Position numbers and translations under genes: made by a program. Shown here one piece after another: positions 1 to 5,739 of a stretch of DNA of 9,561 nt. The DNA comes from IDS-8 sp964424805 (GTDB taxonomy: Bacteria > Pseudomonadota > Gammaproteobacteria > Steroidobacterales > Woeseiaceae), in the NCBI GenBank assembly GCA_964424805.1, contig CAYRKH010000106.1, positions 1 to 9,561 of the forward strand, written 5' to 3'. The stretch's first letter is position 1; every line of letters starts with the position of its first letter. The notes under the pieces are model-generated. The model saw only the letters and a program-made list of their open reading frames with translations, did not search any database and had not been told where the DNA came from.

Positions 1-2
1 CC

Positions 3-200
3 CACGACTTCGGCGTCGTCTCGGAGCTCTGCGATCGCCTCCTGGTGATGTACGCCGGTGAGGTCGTCGAGAGCGGCAGCGCGGCCGCCGTGCTGGAGGA
101 GCCCGCGCATCCTTATACCCGACGGCTCCTGGACTGCGTGCCGAAGCTCGGGGAGGGCAGGGCCGCCGGCGCCGCCACCCCGGGGGAGGTGTCGGCGTGA
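3..200 (+). CDS. Peptide-type ABC transporter ATP-binding protein, C-terminal fragment
   Basis: This is the 3' end of a gene that starts before the window; 65 residues remain. The frame opens with the H-loop (His-Asp-Phe-Gly-Val-Val), followed by the LCDRLLVMYAGEVVESG stretch and HPYTRRLL, as in the DppD/OppD ATPases that power di- and oligopeptide importers at the cytoplasmic face of the membrane. Its stop codon overlaps the start of the next ATPase gene by 4 bp (GTGA), so the two are one operon and probably form the usual ATPase heterodimer. The protein ends about 20 residues after HPYTRRLL, so it lacks the cysteine-containing C-terminal extension found in E. coli DppD. The substrate cannot be told from this fragment. 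Confidence 0.85.
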   Translation, partial: HDFGVVSELCDRLLVMYAGEVVESGSAAAVLEEPAHPYTRRLLDCVPKLGEGRAAGAATPGEVSA

Positions 201-1207
201 GTGAGCGTCCGCTACTGGAGCTTGCCGGCGTCACGCGCCGCTTCGGCGCCCGCGGCGGGCTGCTTTGCCGGCAGGGCGGCGTCCAGGCGGTGCGCGGGGT
301 CGACCTGTCCGTGACTCGCGGCGAGACCCTGGGCATCGTGGGCGAGTCCGGCTGCGGCAAGTCGACGCTGGCGCGGATGATCGTGGGGCTGGACCGGCCC
401 ACTACCGGCACCATCCGGCTCGACGGCGAGTCCGTGCCGGCGCTCGCCCGCCGCGATGCCGCCGCGCTCTCGCGACGCGTGCAGTACGTGTTCCAGGACC
501 CCTTGTCCTCGCTGAACCCCCGCAAGACGGTGCGCCAGATCCTGGCGGCCCCGCTCGCCCATCTCCTTGGCCTGGACGCGCCGCGCCGGCGGGAACGCAT
601 CGACGAGCTGATGGCACAGGTCGACCTGAGCCCGGAGTTCATCGACCGCTATCCCCACGAGTTCTCGGGCGGCCAGAGCCAGCGCATCGGCATCGCCCGC
701 GCGCTGGCCGCGGAGCCGGAGATCATCGTGCTCGACGAGCCGGTCTCGGCGCTGGACGTCTCGGTGCAGGCGCAGGTGCTGAACCTGCTCGCGGATCTCC
801 GCCGCCGCCTGCGGCTCACCTACCTTTTCATCTCCCACGATCTCGCCGTCGTGGAGAGCCTTTGCGACCGGGTCGCGGTGATGTACCTGGGACGGGTCGT
901 CGAGCTGGCCGGCCGCGAAGCGCTCTACCGCTCGCCGTGCCACCCTTACACCCGCGTGCTGCTGTCCAGCGTCCCGATTCCCGGAAAACGTGCCCGGCGC
1001 CGCATCCGGGTGCAAGGCGAGCTGCCGAACCCCGCCGCGCCGCCGCCGGGCTGCGATTTCTCACCGCGCTGCTACCGGGCGGAAGCCTGCTGCCGCGAAA
1101 AGGTGCCGCCGCTGGAACCGGTCGCCGGGCAGCCGCGGCTCGCGGCCTGCTTCTATGCCGGAGACAGTGAACCGCGCGAGGAGGATTTGATCGCCCCGAG
1201 CCGGTGA
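197..1207 (+). CDS. Peptide-type ABC transporter ATP-binding protein, DppF/OppF-like
   Basis: A complete 336-residue ATPase subunit of a peptide/nickel-type ABC importer. Visible motifs are Walker A GESGCGKST (49-57), Q-loop Gln100, signature FSGGQ (156-160), Walker B IIVLDE (176-181) and H-loop His214. The C-terminal extension of the oligopeptide ATPase family is present, with Cys286, Cys292, Cys298 and Cys318 in the GCxFxPRC...C...C pattern; in E. coli and mycobacterial Dpp homologues such cysteines bind an iron-sulfur cluster (from family knowledge). The GTG start is chosen because it overlaps the previous stop as GTGA and puts the conserved LLELAGVTRRF strand at residues 6-16. The gene ends 9 bp from the convergent wrbA gene, with no terminator visible between them. 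The permease and binding-protein genes presumably lie upstream of the window; the substrate is unknown. Confidence 0.93.
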   Translation: MSERPLLELAGVTRRFGARGGLLCRQGGVQAVRGVDLSVTRGETLGIVGESGCGKSTLARMIVGLDRPTTGTIRLDGESVPALARRDAAALSRRVQYVFQDPLSSLNPRKTVRQILAAPLAHLLGLDAPRRRERIDELMAQVDLSPEFIDRYPHEFSGGQSQRIGIARALAAEPEIIVLDEPVSALDVSVQAQVLNLLADLRRRLRLTYLFISHDLAVVESLCDRVAVMYLGRVVELAGREALYRSPCHPYTRVLLSSVPIPGKRARRRIRVQGELPNPAAPPPGCDFSPRCYRAEACCREKVPPLEPVAGQPRLAACFYAGDSEPREEDLIAPSR

Positions 1208-1216
1208 GCACCCGGG

Positions 1217-1813
1217 CTAGCCGCCGGCAAGCCGCTTCGCGACGGTGGCGACGCGGCGCCCGAGCGCGCGCGCGAGGCGGCGTTCGTCATCCGAGAGACG
1301 GTCGTCCTCGCGATTCCACGTGACGTGACTGGCGCCGTAGGGCGTCCCGCCGGTGGTGGTGCTGGAGAGGGCGTCCTCGGTGTAGGGCACGCCGACGATG
1401 AGCATGCCGTGGTGCAGGAGCGGGATCGCCATCGACAGCAGGGTGCTTTCCTGGCCGCCGTGCAGGGTGGACGTGGAGGTGAAGCAGCCGGCGGGCTTGC
1501 CGGCGAGCGTGCCGCCGAGCCAGTGGCTGCTGGTGCCGTCGAGGAAGTACTTGAGGGGCGCCGCCATGTTGCCGAAGCGCGTCGGGCTGCCGATGAGCAG
1601 CCCGGCGCACTCGGTAAGGTCCGCGTGGGTGGCGTAGGGCGGGCCGTCGTCGGGCACCGGCGGGTCGACGGCCTCCGTGGTGGCAGACACCGGCGGCACG
1701 GTGCGCAGCCGCGCGGCGGCGCCGTCCACGGCATCCACCCCGCGGCACGCCTCGCGCGCCAGCGCCTCGGTGGCGCCGTGCCGCGAGTAATAGAGGACGA
1801 GGATTTCGATCAC
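1217..1813 (-). CDS. wrbA: NAD(P)H:quinone oxidoreductase, WrbA-type flavodoxin-like protein
   Basis: A 198-residue FMN-binding cytosolic quinone reductase, the usual WrbA length. WrbA proteins carry out two-electron reduction of quinones with NAD(P)H, avoiding semiquinone radicals. The flavin phosphate loop is LYYSRHGATEAL (7-18). Other family motifs are SPTRFGNM (76-83), GTSSHWL (93-99), HHGM (134-137) and GGTPYGAS (155-162). From memory the sequence is closer to Pseudomonas PA0949 (LYYSRHGAT, LKYFLDGTSS, PLLHHGM) than to E. coli WrbA. The GTG start at 1813 overlaps the arsC stop as GTGA and no Shine-Dalgarno is visible, so translation is probably coupled to arsC. An open frame continues far upstream of this GTG, but that part is antisense-type frame noise inside arsC. 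The gene is convergent with the ABC transporter genes. Confidence 0.94.
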   Translation of the reverse strand: MIEILVLYYSRHGATEALAREACRGVDAVDGAAARLRTVPPVSATTEAVDPPVPDDGPPYATHADLTECAGLLIGSPTRFGNMAAPLKYFLDGTSSHWLGGTLAGKPAGCFTSTSTLHGGQESTLLSMAIPLLHHGMLIVGVPYTEDALSSTTTGGTPYGASHVTWNREDDRLSDDERRLARALGRRVATVAKRLAGG

Positions 1814-2178
1814 GCGGCCGAGTCGGGCCCGGGGAGGAGGTCGTAGACGTTCTCCGGCGGCCGGCCGATCACCGCGACCTTGCGGTCTTCGTCGACGACC
1901 ACCGGGCGCTGCAGGGCCTTCGGATGATCCGCGAGCCAGGCCGCGAGTGCCTCGTCGCCGCGGGGCAGGGGGCCGGCCTGCTGGACGGCGTCGTCGTTTT
2001 CCCGCACCAGCTTCGCGACGGGCACGCCGAGCCGGCGTGCCAGCTCGAGTATCGCGGCCTTGTCCGGCGCGGTTTTCAGGTATTCGACGATGCGCGGCTC
2101 CAGGCCGTACTCGTGCAGGATTTCGAGGGTCCTCCGGGATTTGGAACAGTGGGGATTGTGATAAATCGTGAGATTCAT
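1810..2178 (-). CDS. arsC: ArsC/YfgD-family arsenate reductase (glutaredoxin-dependent type)
   Basis: A 122-residue thioredoxin-fold protein of the ArsC family. The active-site loop YHNPHCSKSR carries Cys11, equivalent to Cys12 of plasmid R773 ArsC. Arg59, Arg91 and Arg106 fall where R773 ArsC has its three oxyanion-binding arginines. The known reaction is arsenate to arsenite using glutathione and glutaredoxin. No arsenite pump, ArsR or other ars gene is nearby, and chromosomal copies of this YfgD-like class often lack a proven role in arsenic resistance, so the function in this cell is uncertain. The ATG start has an AAGGAG-type site 10 nt upstream (2189-2195). The gene is first of a two-gene operon with wrbA. 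This pair also occurs near proS in Pseudomonas (from memory). Confidence 0.9.
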   Translation of the reverse strand: MNLTIYHNPHCSKSRRTLEILHEYGLEPRIVEYLKTAPDKAAILELARRLGVPVAKLVRENDDAVQQAGPLPRGDEALAAWLADHPKALQRPVVVDEDRKVAVIGRPPENVYDLLPGPDSAA

Positions 2179-2188
2179 AACAGCAGTG

Positions 2189-2195
2189 CTCCTTC
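2189..2195 (-). promoter_or_regulatory. Ribosome binding site of arsC
   Basis: On the minus strand this reads GAAGGAG, ending 10 nt before the ATG at 2178. It supports that start codon. Confidence 0.6.
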
Positions 2196-2232
2196 AGGGC
2201 CGCGGGCGGGTGCCGGCGGTTACCACCCGGGG

Positions 2233-2261
2233 AGTGTCCCGGGCGGCGCACAAAATCTCAA
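2233..2261 (-). promoter_or_regulatory. Candidate sigma70-type promoter for arsC-wrbA
   Basis: On the minus strand, TTGAGA (2261-2256) is followed after 17 nt by GACACT (2238-2233). The -35 matches consensus at five of six positions, the -10 at only three. Transcription would begin near 2226, giving a leader of about 48 nt that contains the arsC ribosome binding site. Inferred by eye only. Confidence 0.3.
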
Positions 2262-2282
2262 GTCACTTCCGCTTGTTGATCG

Positions 2283-2306
2283 AAAAGCCTGATTTTGGGC
2301 TTTTTT
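2283..2306 (+). terminator. Terminator-like hairpin in the divergent intergenic region
   Basis: AAAAGCC (2283-2289) pairs with GGCTTTT (2298-2304) around an 8-nt loop, and the T run continues to 2306. On the plus strand this has the shape of an intrinsic terminator. No plus-strand gene ends just upstream, so it may stop antisense transcription running through wrbA-arsC from the ABC operon, or end an unseen short RNA. The reverse strand also reads hairpin plus TTTT, so the element may act both ways. The stem has only three GC pairs, so strength is doubtful. Confidence 0.45.
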
Positions 2307-2313
2307 CCTTCAC

Positions 2314-2343
2314 TTGACTGGCGGGCGGCGGGCTTGCTAGCTT
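2314..2343 (+). promoter_or_regulatory. Candidate promoter of the DUF4398-like lipoprotein gene
   Basis: TTGACT (2314-2319) is five of six for the -35 box. TAGCTT (2338-2343), after an 18-nt spacer, is a weak -10 with three matches. The expected transcription start is near 2350, which coincides with the GTG start codon of the downstream gene. Confidence 0.35.
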
Positions 2344-2349
2344 TCGCGC

Positions 2350-2688
2350 GTGCGCACGCTTACAAACATAATAACCGGCCGCGTAGCCGGAGCTCTGGCG
2401 CGCAGTTTCACGATTGCGCTCCTCTTCGCCTTTGCCGCCTGCGGCAGCAGTCCGCCCGTGCAGGAAATGAGCGACGCCCGCCAGGCCATCGCCGTGGCCC
2501 GGGAAGCCGGCGCCGAGGCGCATGCCGCGGAGGACCTGAGTGCCGCGGAGGCGTATCTCGAGAGCGCGCAGAAGAGCCTTTCCGAACGCGCCTACAACGA
2601 TGCCCGGCGGGATGCGCTGCGAGCGAAGCTGAAAGCGCTGGACGCGTTGGCGGCAACGGAGCGCCCGGAGCGCGAGCGGCGGCACTGA
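2350..2688 (+). CDS. Small DUF4398-like lipoprotein
   Basis: A 112-residue protein with an N-terminal signal: basic residues at 2, 11 and 18, a hydrophobic stretch at 19-30 and Cys31 in FAAC followed by Gly-Ser-Ser, which reads as a lipoprotein cleavage site with a weak -3 residue. The mature part is Ala/Glu/Arg-rich helix (PVQEMSDARQAI..., then AAEAYLESAQKSL..., then YNDARRDALRAKLKAL), resembling the short DUF4398 family of envelope lipoproteins, whose function is not known. With Ser32 at +2 absent (it is Gly32), outer-membrane sorting is likely under the usual +2 rule. GTG at 2350 is the first possible start, because an in-frame TAG lies at 2338; no good Shine-Dalgarno precedes it. CTG at 2395 would give a shorter signal peptide but is an uncommon start. 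The gene is convergent with the transglycosylase gene, 13 bp away. Confidence 0.78.
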   Translation: MRTLTNIITGRVAGALARSFTIALLFAFAACGSSPPVQEMSDARQAIAVAREAGAEAHAAEDLSAAEAYLESAQKSLSERAYNDARRDALRAKLKALDALAATERPERERRH

Positions 2689-2701
2689 GCCCCGCTTTCC
2701 G

Positions 2702-3271
2702 CTACAGGCGAAACCACTTGTTGCGGAGCCTGTCGAGCACCTTGTTCGGGTAAGCCGGGCGGCCGAGGCTGCCGTGATAGCGGCCGAGGGCGCGCACGAG
2801 GTCGCCGTTCTCCATGTCCATGTAGTACTTGAGTATCGTGCAGCCGAAGCGGATGTTCGTGTCGATGACGAACAGGTTCGCGTCGGGGCGTCCGATCTCT
2901 TCCAGCCAGAACGGCATGACCTGCATCAGCCCGCGTGCGCCGGCATAAGAGAGCGCGAAGCGGTCGAAGTTGCTTTCGATGTCGATGACCGCGAGCACGA
3001 GCTCGGGCGGCAGCCCGATACGGGTGGCTTCGAAATGCACGTTCGTCAGGATTTCGAGGCGCTCTTCGGCATCGGTCACCTGCCGCTCGAGGCGGCCGGA
3101 CATGTCGGTCAGCCAGACCTGCGCCGCGTACTTGTCGTCAAAGCTCGTTGCATCGTCGGCAGCGGCGCGCAGCAGGTTGCGCAGCGTGGGATCGGAGTAC
3201 TCCTGCTGGGCGAAAGCCGCCGCACTCGTTGCCACCAGCAGGCAGAACGCGATGACACGCAGCATGTGCAT
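2702..3271 (-). CDS. Periplasmic lytic transglycosylase, SLT domain (GH23)
   Basis: A 189-residue protein with a signal peptide (about 1-21, cleavage after AFA) and a C-terminal SLT-type lytic transglycosylase domain (about 77-185). The catalytic Glu is Glu99 in the family motif ESNF, followed by GARGLMQVMP (111-120). ALGRYHGS (161-168) fits the conserved AxxxYNAG segment, with His in place of Asn, and PAYPNKVL (172-179) fits the terminal motif. Such enzymes cleave the MurNAc-GlcNAc bond of peptidoglycan, leaving 1,6-anhydroMurNAc. No lipobox is present, so it should be soluble in the periplasm. The ATG at 3265 (residue 3) may be the true start, because the G-rich ribosome-site candidate directly abuts the ATG at 3271 but lies 5 nt from 3265. 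It lies 22 bp downstream of proS on the same strand, so cotranscription is likely. Confidence 0.87.
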   Translation of the reverse strand: MHMLRVIAFCLLVATSAAAFAQQEYSDPTLRNLLRAAADDATSFDDKYAAQVWLTDMSGRLERQVTDAEERLEILTNVHFEATRIGLPPELVLAVIDIESNFDRFALSYAGARGLMQVMPFWLEEIGRPDANLFVIDTNIRFGCTILKYYMDMENGDLVRALGRYHGSLGRPAYPNKVLDRLRNKWFRL

Positions 3272-3293
3272 CCCCCGGGCCTGTCGACGGGCC

Positions 3294-5000
3294 CTACGTT
3301 AACGCCCGCTCCCGGACGAGTGCGAGAGCCGCTTCACGTTTCAGCACGCGCGATTCCGGATCGCGGCGGTGCCGGTACTCGAGCTCGCCGGCTTCGAGGC
3401 TGCGTTCGCTGATAACGAGGCGGTGCGGGATGCCGAGCAGCTCGGCGTCGGCGAACTTCACTCCCGGCCGCGCGTCGCGGTCGTCGAACAGCACCTCGAG
3501 GCCGCTCGCCTGCAGCTCATCGTGCAGTGCCGCGGCGGCCTCCGCGAGCGCTTCCGACTTGTGCAGGTTGATGCCGACCAGCACGACGTCGAAGGGCGCC
3601 AGCGGCGCCGGCCAGATGATGCCGCGCTCGTCGTGGTTCTGCTCGATGGCCGCGCCCACGATGCGCGTGACGCCGATGCCGTAGCAACCCATGATCAGGT
3701 GGCGCTCGACCCCGTCCTTGTCCTGCACGGTGGCGCCCATCGACTGGCTGTATTTCGTTCCGAGCTGGAAGATGTGGCCGACCTCGATGCCGCGGGCGAT
3801 GCGAAGCACGCCCTGGCCGCCCGGCACGGGGTCCCCGGCGACGACGTTGCGGATGTCTACCGTCTCGGGCACGGCGAGATCGCGGCCGAAGTTGACGCCG
3901 GTGAAGTGCGCGTCGGCCTCGTTCGCGCCCGTGACGAAATCGGACATGAGCCGCGTGGCGTGATCGAAGTACACGGGGATGGAAAGGCCGATCGGTCCGG
4001 CAAAGCCGGGCTCGCAGCCCGTGACCTCGCGCACCGTCGCGGCGTCCGCCATCTGCAGGGGCGAGGCGACTCCCGGAAGCTTCGCGGCCTTGACGGCGTT
4101 CAGCGTGTGATCGCCACGCAGCACCAGCGCCACCGGGCCGTCGCTGCCCGCGACGATCAGGGTCTTCAGCGTCTGCTCCGGCGCGACGCCGAGCTGCGCG
4201 CAAAGCGCCTCGATGGACTTCGTCCCGGGCGTGGCGATCTTCTTCAGGGTCTCCCGTGGCGCCGCCGGTTCACCGTCGGGCGGCAGCGTTGCCGCGGATT
4301 CGATGTTGGAGGCGTAGCGGTCGTCGTCGCTGTAGGCAATCGCATCTTCGCCCGAGTCGGCAATGACGTGAAACTCCTGCGAGCGGTTGCCGCCGATCTC
4401 GCCGCTGTCGGCATCCACGACGCGGAACTCGAGACCCAGCCGCGTGAAGATCGCGCTGTAGGCGTCGTACATGCGCCGGTAGCCTTCCTCGAGCGACGCC
4501 TGGTCGATGTGAAAAGAGTAGGCGTCCTTCATGATGAACTCGCGCGAACGCATGACACCGAAGCGCGGCCGGATCTCGTCGCGGAACTTGGTCTGGACCT
4601 GGTAATAGTTGACGGGCAGCTGCTTGTAGCTCCTGATATCGCGCCGCACGATGTCGGTGATGACCTCCTCGTGGGTCGGCCCGAAGCAGTACTCGCGGTC
4701 GTGGCGATCGGTCATCCTGAGGAGCAGCGGCCCGTACACGTCCCAGCGGCCGGATTCCTGCCACAGCTCGGCGGGCTGCACGGCCGGCATCAGCACTTCG
4801 AGGGCGCCCGCCCGGTTCATCTCCTCGCGCACGACGGCCTCGACTTTGCGCAGCACGCGCACGCCGAGCGGCATCCACGTGAACAGGCCCGCGGAAAGCC
4901 GGCGGATCAGGCCGGCGCGCAGCATGAGCTGGTGACTGACGATCTCGGCTTCCGCCGGTACTTCTTTCAGCGTCGTAAGGCCGAATTCGCTGTATCGCAT
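3294..5000 (-). CDS. proS: Prolyl-tRNA synthetase
   Basis: A 568-residue class II aminoacyl-tRNA synthetase, close to the 572 residues of E. coli ProS. It charges tRNA-Pro with proline in the cytosol. Motif 1 lies around MPLGVRVLRKVEAVV (43-57). Motif 2 is FRDEIRPRFGVMRSREF (139-155), with MKDAYSF following, and motif 3 is GCYGIGVTRIVGA (438-450). An insertion of about 180 residues between motifs 2 and 3 (roughly 224-407) is the bacterial-type editing domain that removes mischarged alanine; Lys279 in TLKTLIV matches the position of the critical Lys279 of E. coli. The anticodon-binding domain is about 470-568. The ATG start gives the standard N-terminus MRYSEFGL. It is divergent from the phospholipid genes, with a -10-like TAGAAT 33 nt upstream. 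Confidence 0.98.
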   Translation of the reverse strand: MRYSEFGLTTLKEVPAEAEIVSHQLMLRAGLIRRLSAGLFTWMPLGVRVLRKVEAVVREEMNRAGALEVLMPAVQPAELWQESGRWDVYGPLLLRMTDRHDREYCFGPTHEEVITDIVRRDIRSYKQLPVNYYQVQTKFRDEIRPRFGVMRSREFIMKDAYSFHIDQASLEEGYRRMYDAYSAIFTRLGLEFRVVDADSGEIGGNRSQEFHVIADSGEDAIAYSDDDRYASNIESAATLPPDGEPAAPRETLKKIATPGTKSIEALCAQLGVAPEQTLKTLIVAGSDGPVALVLRGDHTLNAVKAAKLPGVASPLQMADAATVREVTGCEPGFAGPIGLSIPVYFDHATRLMSDFVTGANEADAHFTGVNFGRDLAVPETVDIRNVVAGDPVPGGQGVLRIARGIEVGHIFQLGTKYSQSMGATVQDKDGVERHLIMGCYGIGVTRIVGAAIEQNHDERGIIWPAPLAPFDVVLVGINLHKSEALAEAAAALHDELQASGLEVLFDDRDARPGVKFADAELLGIPHRLVISERSLEAGELEYRHRRDPESRVLKREAALALVRERALT

Positions 5001-5033
5001 GGGTTTCCCCGGGTATCAGGTAGCAGGCGGCGT

Positions 5034-5039
5034 ATTCTA
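5034..5039 (-). promoter_or_regulatory. Candidate -10 box for proS
   Basis: The minus strand reads TAGAAT (five of six matches to TATAAT), which would place the start of transcription about 27 nt before the proS ATG. No recognisable -35 box lies 16-18 nt upstream, so this is tentative. Confidence 0.3.
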
Positions 5040-5081
5040 CATGGCACCCGCGGTACGGCACCCCCGGGAGCCGATTAACGC

Positions 5082-5087
5082 TAAGAT
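5082..5087 (+). promoter_or_regulatory. Candidate -10 box for the psd-like/pssA operon
   Basis: TAAGAT matches four of six positions of a -10 box. Transcription would begin near 5094 and the leader would hold the GGAGG site at 5102-5106. No -35 box is evident. Confidence 0.25.
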
Positions 5088-5101
5088 ACGACCTCGTTTT
5101 C

Positions 5102-5106
5102 GGAGG
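5102..5106 (+). promoter_or_regulatory. Ribosome binding site of the psd-like gene
   Basis: GGAGG ends 10 nt before the TTG at 5117. It is the main reason to accept a TTG start here. Confidence 0.65.
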
Positions 5107-5116
5107 GACCGCCGCG

Positions 5117-5728
5117 TTGATCGACAGGAGCAAGAGTTTCGTCGCCACTGAGGGCGTGCCGGTGCTGCTGGTGCTGGGCGGGCTGGCGGCTTTCCTGTGG
5201 TACCTCGGTGCATGGGCCGGCGCACTGGCCGCCGCCGCGCTGCTTGCCCTGGGTTTCCTGTTGCTGCGCGACCCGCGCCGCGAGGTCGCCACGGCGCCGC
5301 TGGGCGTCGTGAGCCCGGTGGACGGCAGGGTCGTTGACGCCGGCAGCACGGGCGAGGGACTGCTGGGCGCCCGGGTGCGCCGCGTCGTGATCCGCGTGAA
5401 CCCTTTCGGCACCTACACGGCACGCTGCCCGGTGGAAGGCAAGGTGATGGATTTGCACGGCGAGCGGGCAGGCGAGCGCATCGGCGGGCTGTGGCTGCAC
5501 ACCGACGAGGGCGAAGACGTGCTGCTCCGGTTCCACGGCCACCGCTTCGGCCTCGTGCCGGATGCCATTGTCGGCTACGGTGACCGGGTCGGGCAGGGCC
5601 AGCGCTGCGCCTACCTGCGCTGGACGCGCTTTGCCGACATCGAGTTGCCCGCCGCCGGACGCGTCGCCGTGAGCGAGGGGCAGGAAGTGGCGGCGGGCAG
5701 CGACCTGCTGGCGCACCTGCCGGGCTGA
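5117..5728 (+). CDS. Phosphatidylserine decarboxylase-like protein, key catalytic residues absent
   Basis: A 203-residue protein laid out like the short phosphatidylserine decarboxylase (PSD) proenzymes: two membrane segments (about 13-32 and 34-50), an FLLLRDP junction (47-53), SPVDGRV (66-72), ARCPVEGKV (102-110) and a C-terminal domain ending DLLAHLPG. Real PSDs cut themselves at Gly-Ser to make the pyruvoyl group that decarboxylates phosphatidylserine to phosphatidylethanolamine. Aligned by eye with the short-form motif RFGSRVDVYLP, this protein reads RWTRFADIELP (168-178), so Gly-Ser is replaced by Thr170-Arg171. The conserved His of NVHxxRxP is Tyr100, and the DKASxENER segment is shortened. 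Asp69 is kept. The frame is open throughout, so this is not a simple frameshift. It precedes pssA by 11 bp. It may be a non-catalytic partner or a divergent enzyme; automated pipelines would probably call it psd. Confidence 0.8.
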   Translation: MIDRSKSFVATEGVPVLLVLGGLAAFLWYLGAWAGALAAAALLALGFLLLRDPRREVATAPLGVVSPVDGRVVDAGSTGEGLLGARVRRVVIRVNPFGTYTARCPVEGKVMDLHGERAGERIGGLWLHTDEGEDVLLRFHGHRFGLVPDAIVGYGDRVGQGQRCAYLRWTRFADIELPAAGRVAVSEGQEVAAGSDLLAHLPG

Positions 5729-5739
5729 CCGGGTGCATC

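Noticed and set aside
1208..1216. Terminator between the convergent ABC ATPase and wrbA genes
   Set aside because: Only 9 bp separate the stops and no stem with a T run is visible on either strand nearby.
1814..2251. Upstream extension of the wrbA frame to a 344-residue protein
   Set aside because: The extra part is out of frame with arsC on the same strand, low-complexity Arg/Gly/Pro, and the GTG at 1813 gives the exact WrbA length.
3369..5078. A 569-codon open frame on the plus strand opposite proS
   Set aside because: It mirrors proS almost exactly, and the reversed-codon composition (many His, Asp, Val) is that of an antisense shadow.
5117..5728. A frameshift hiding the Gly-Ser site of the psd-like gene
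   Set aside because: The other two frames around 5615-5660 do not restore the motif, and residues on both sides still align in the annotated frame.
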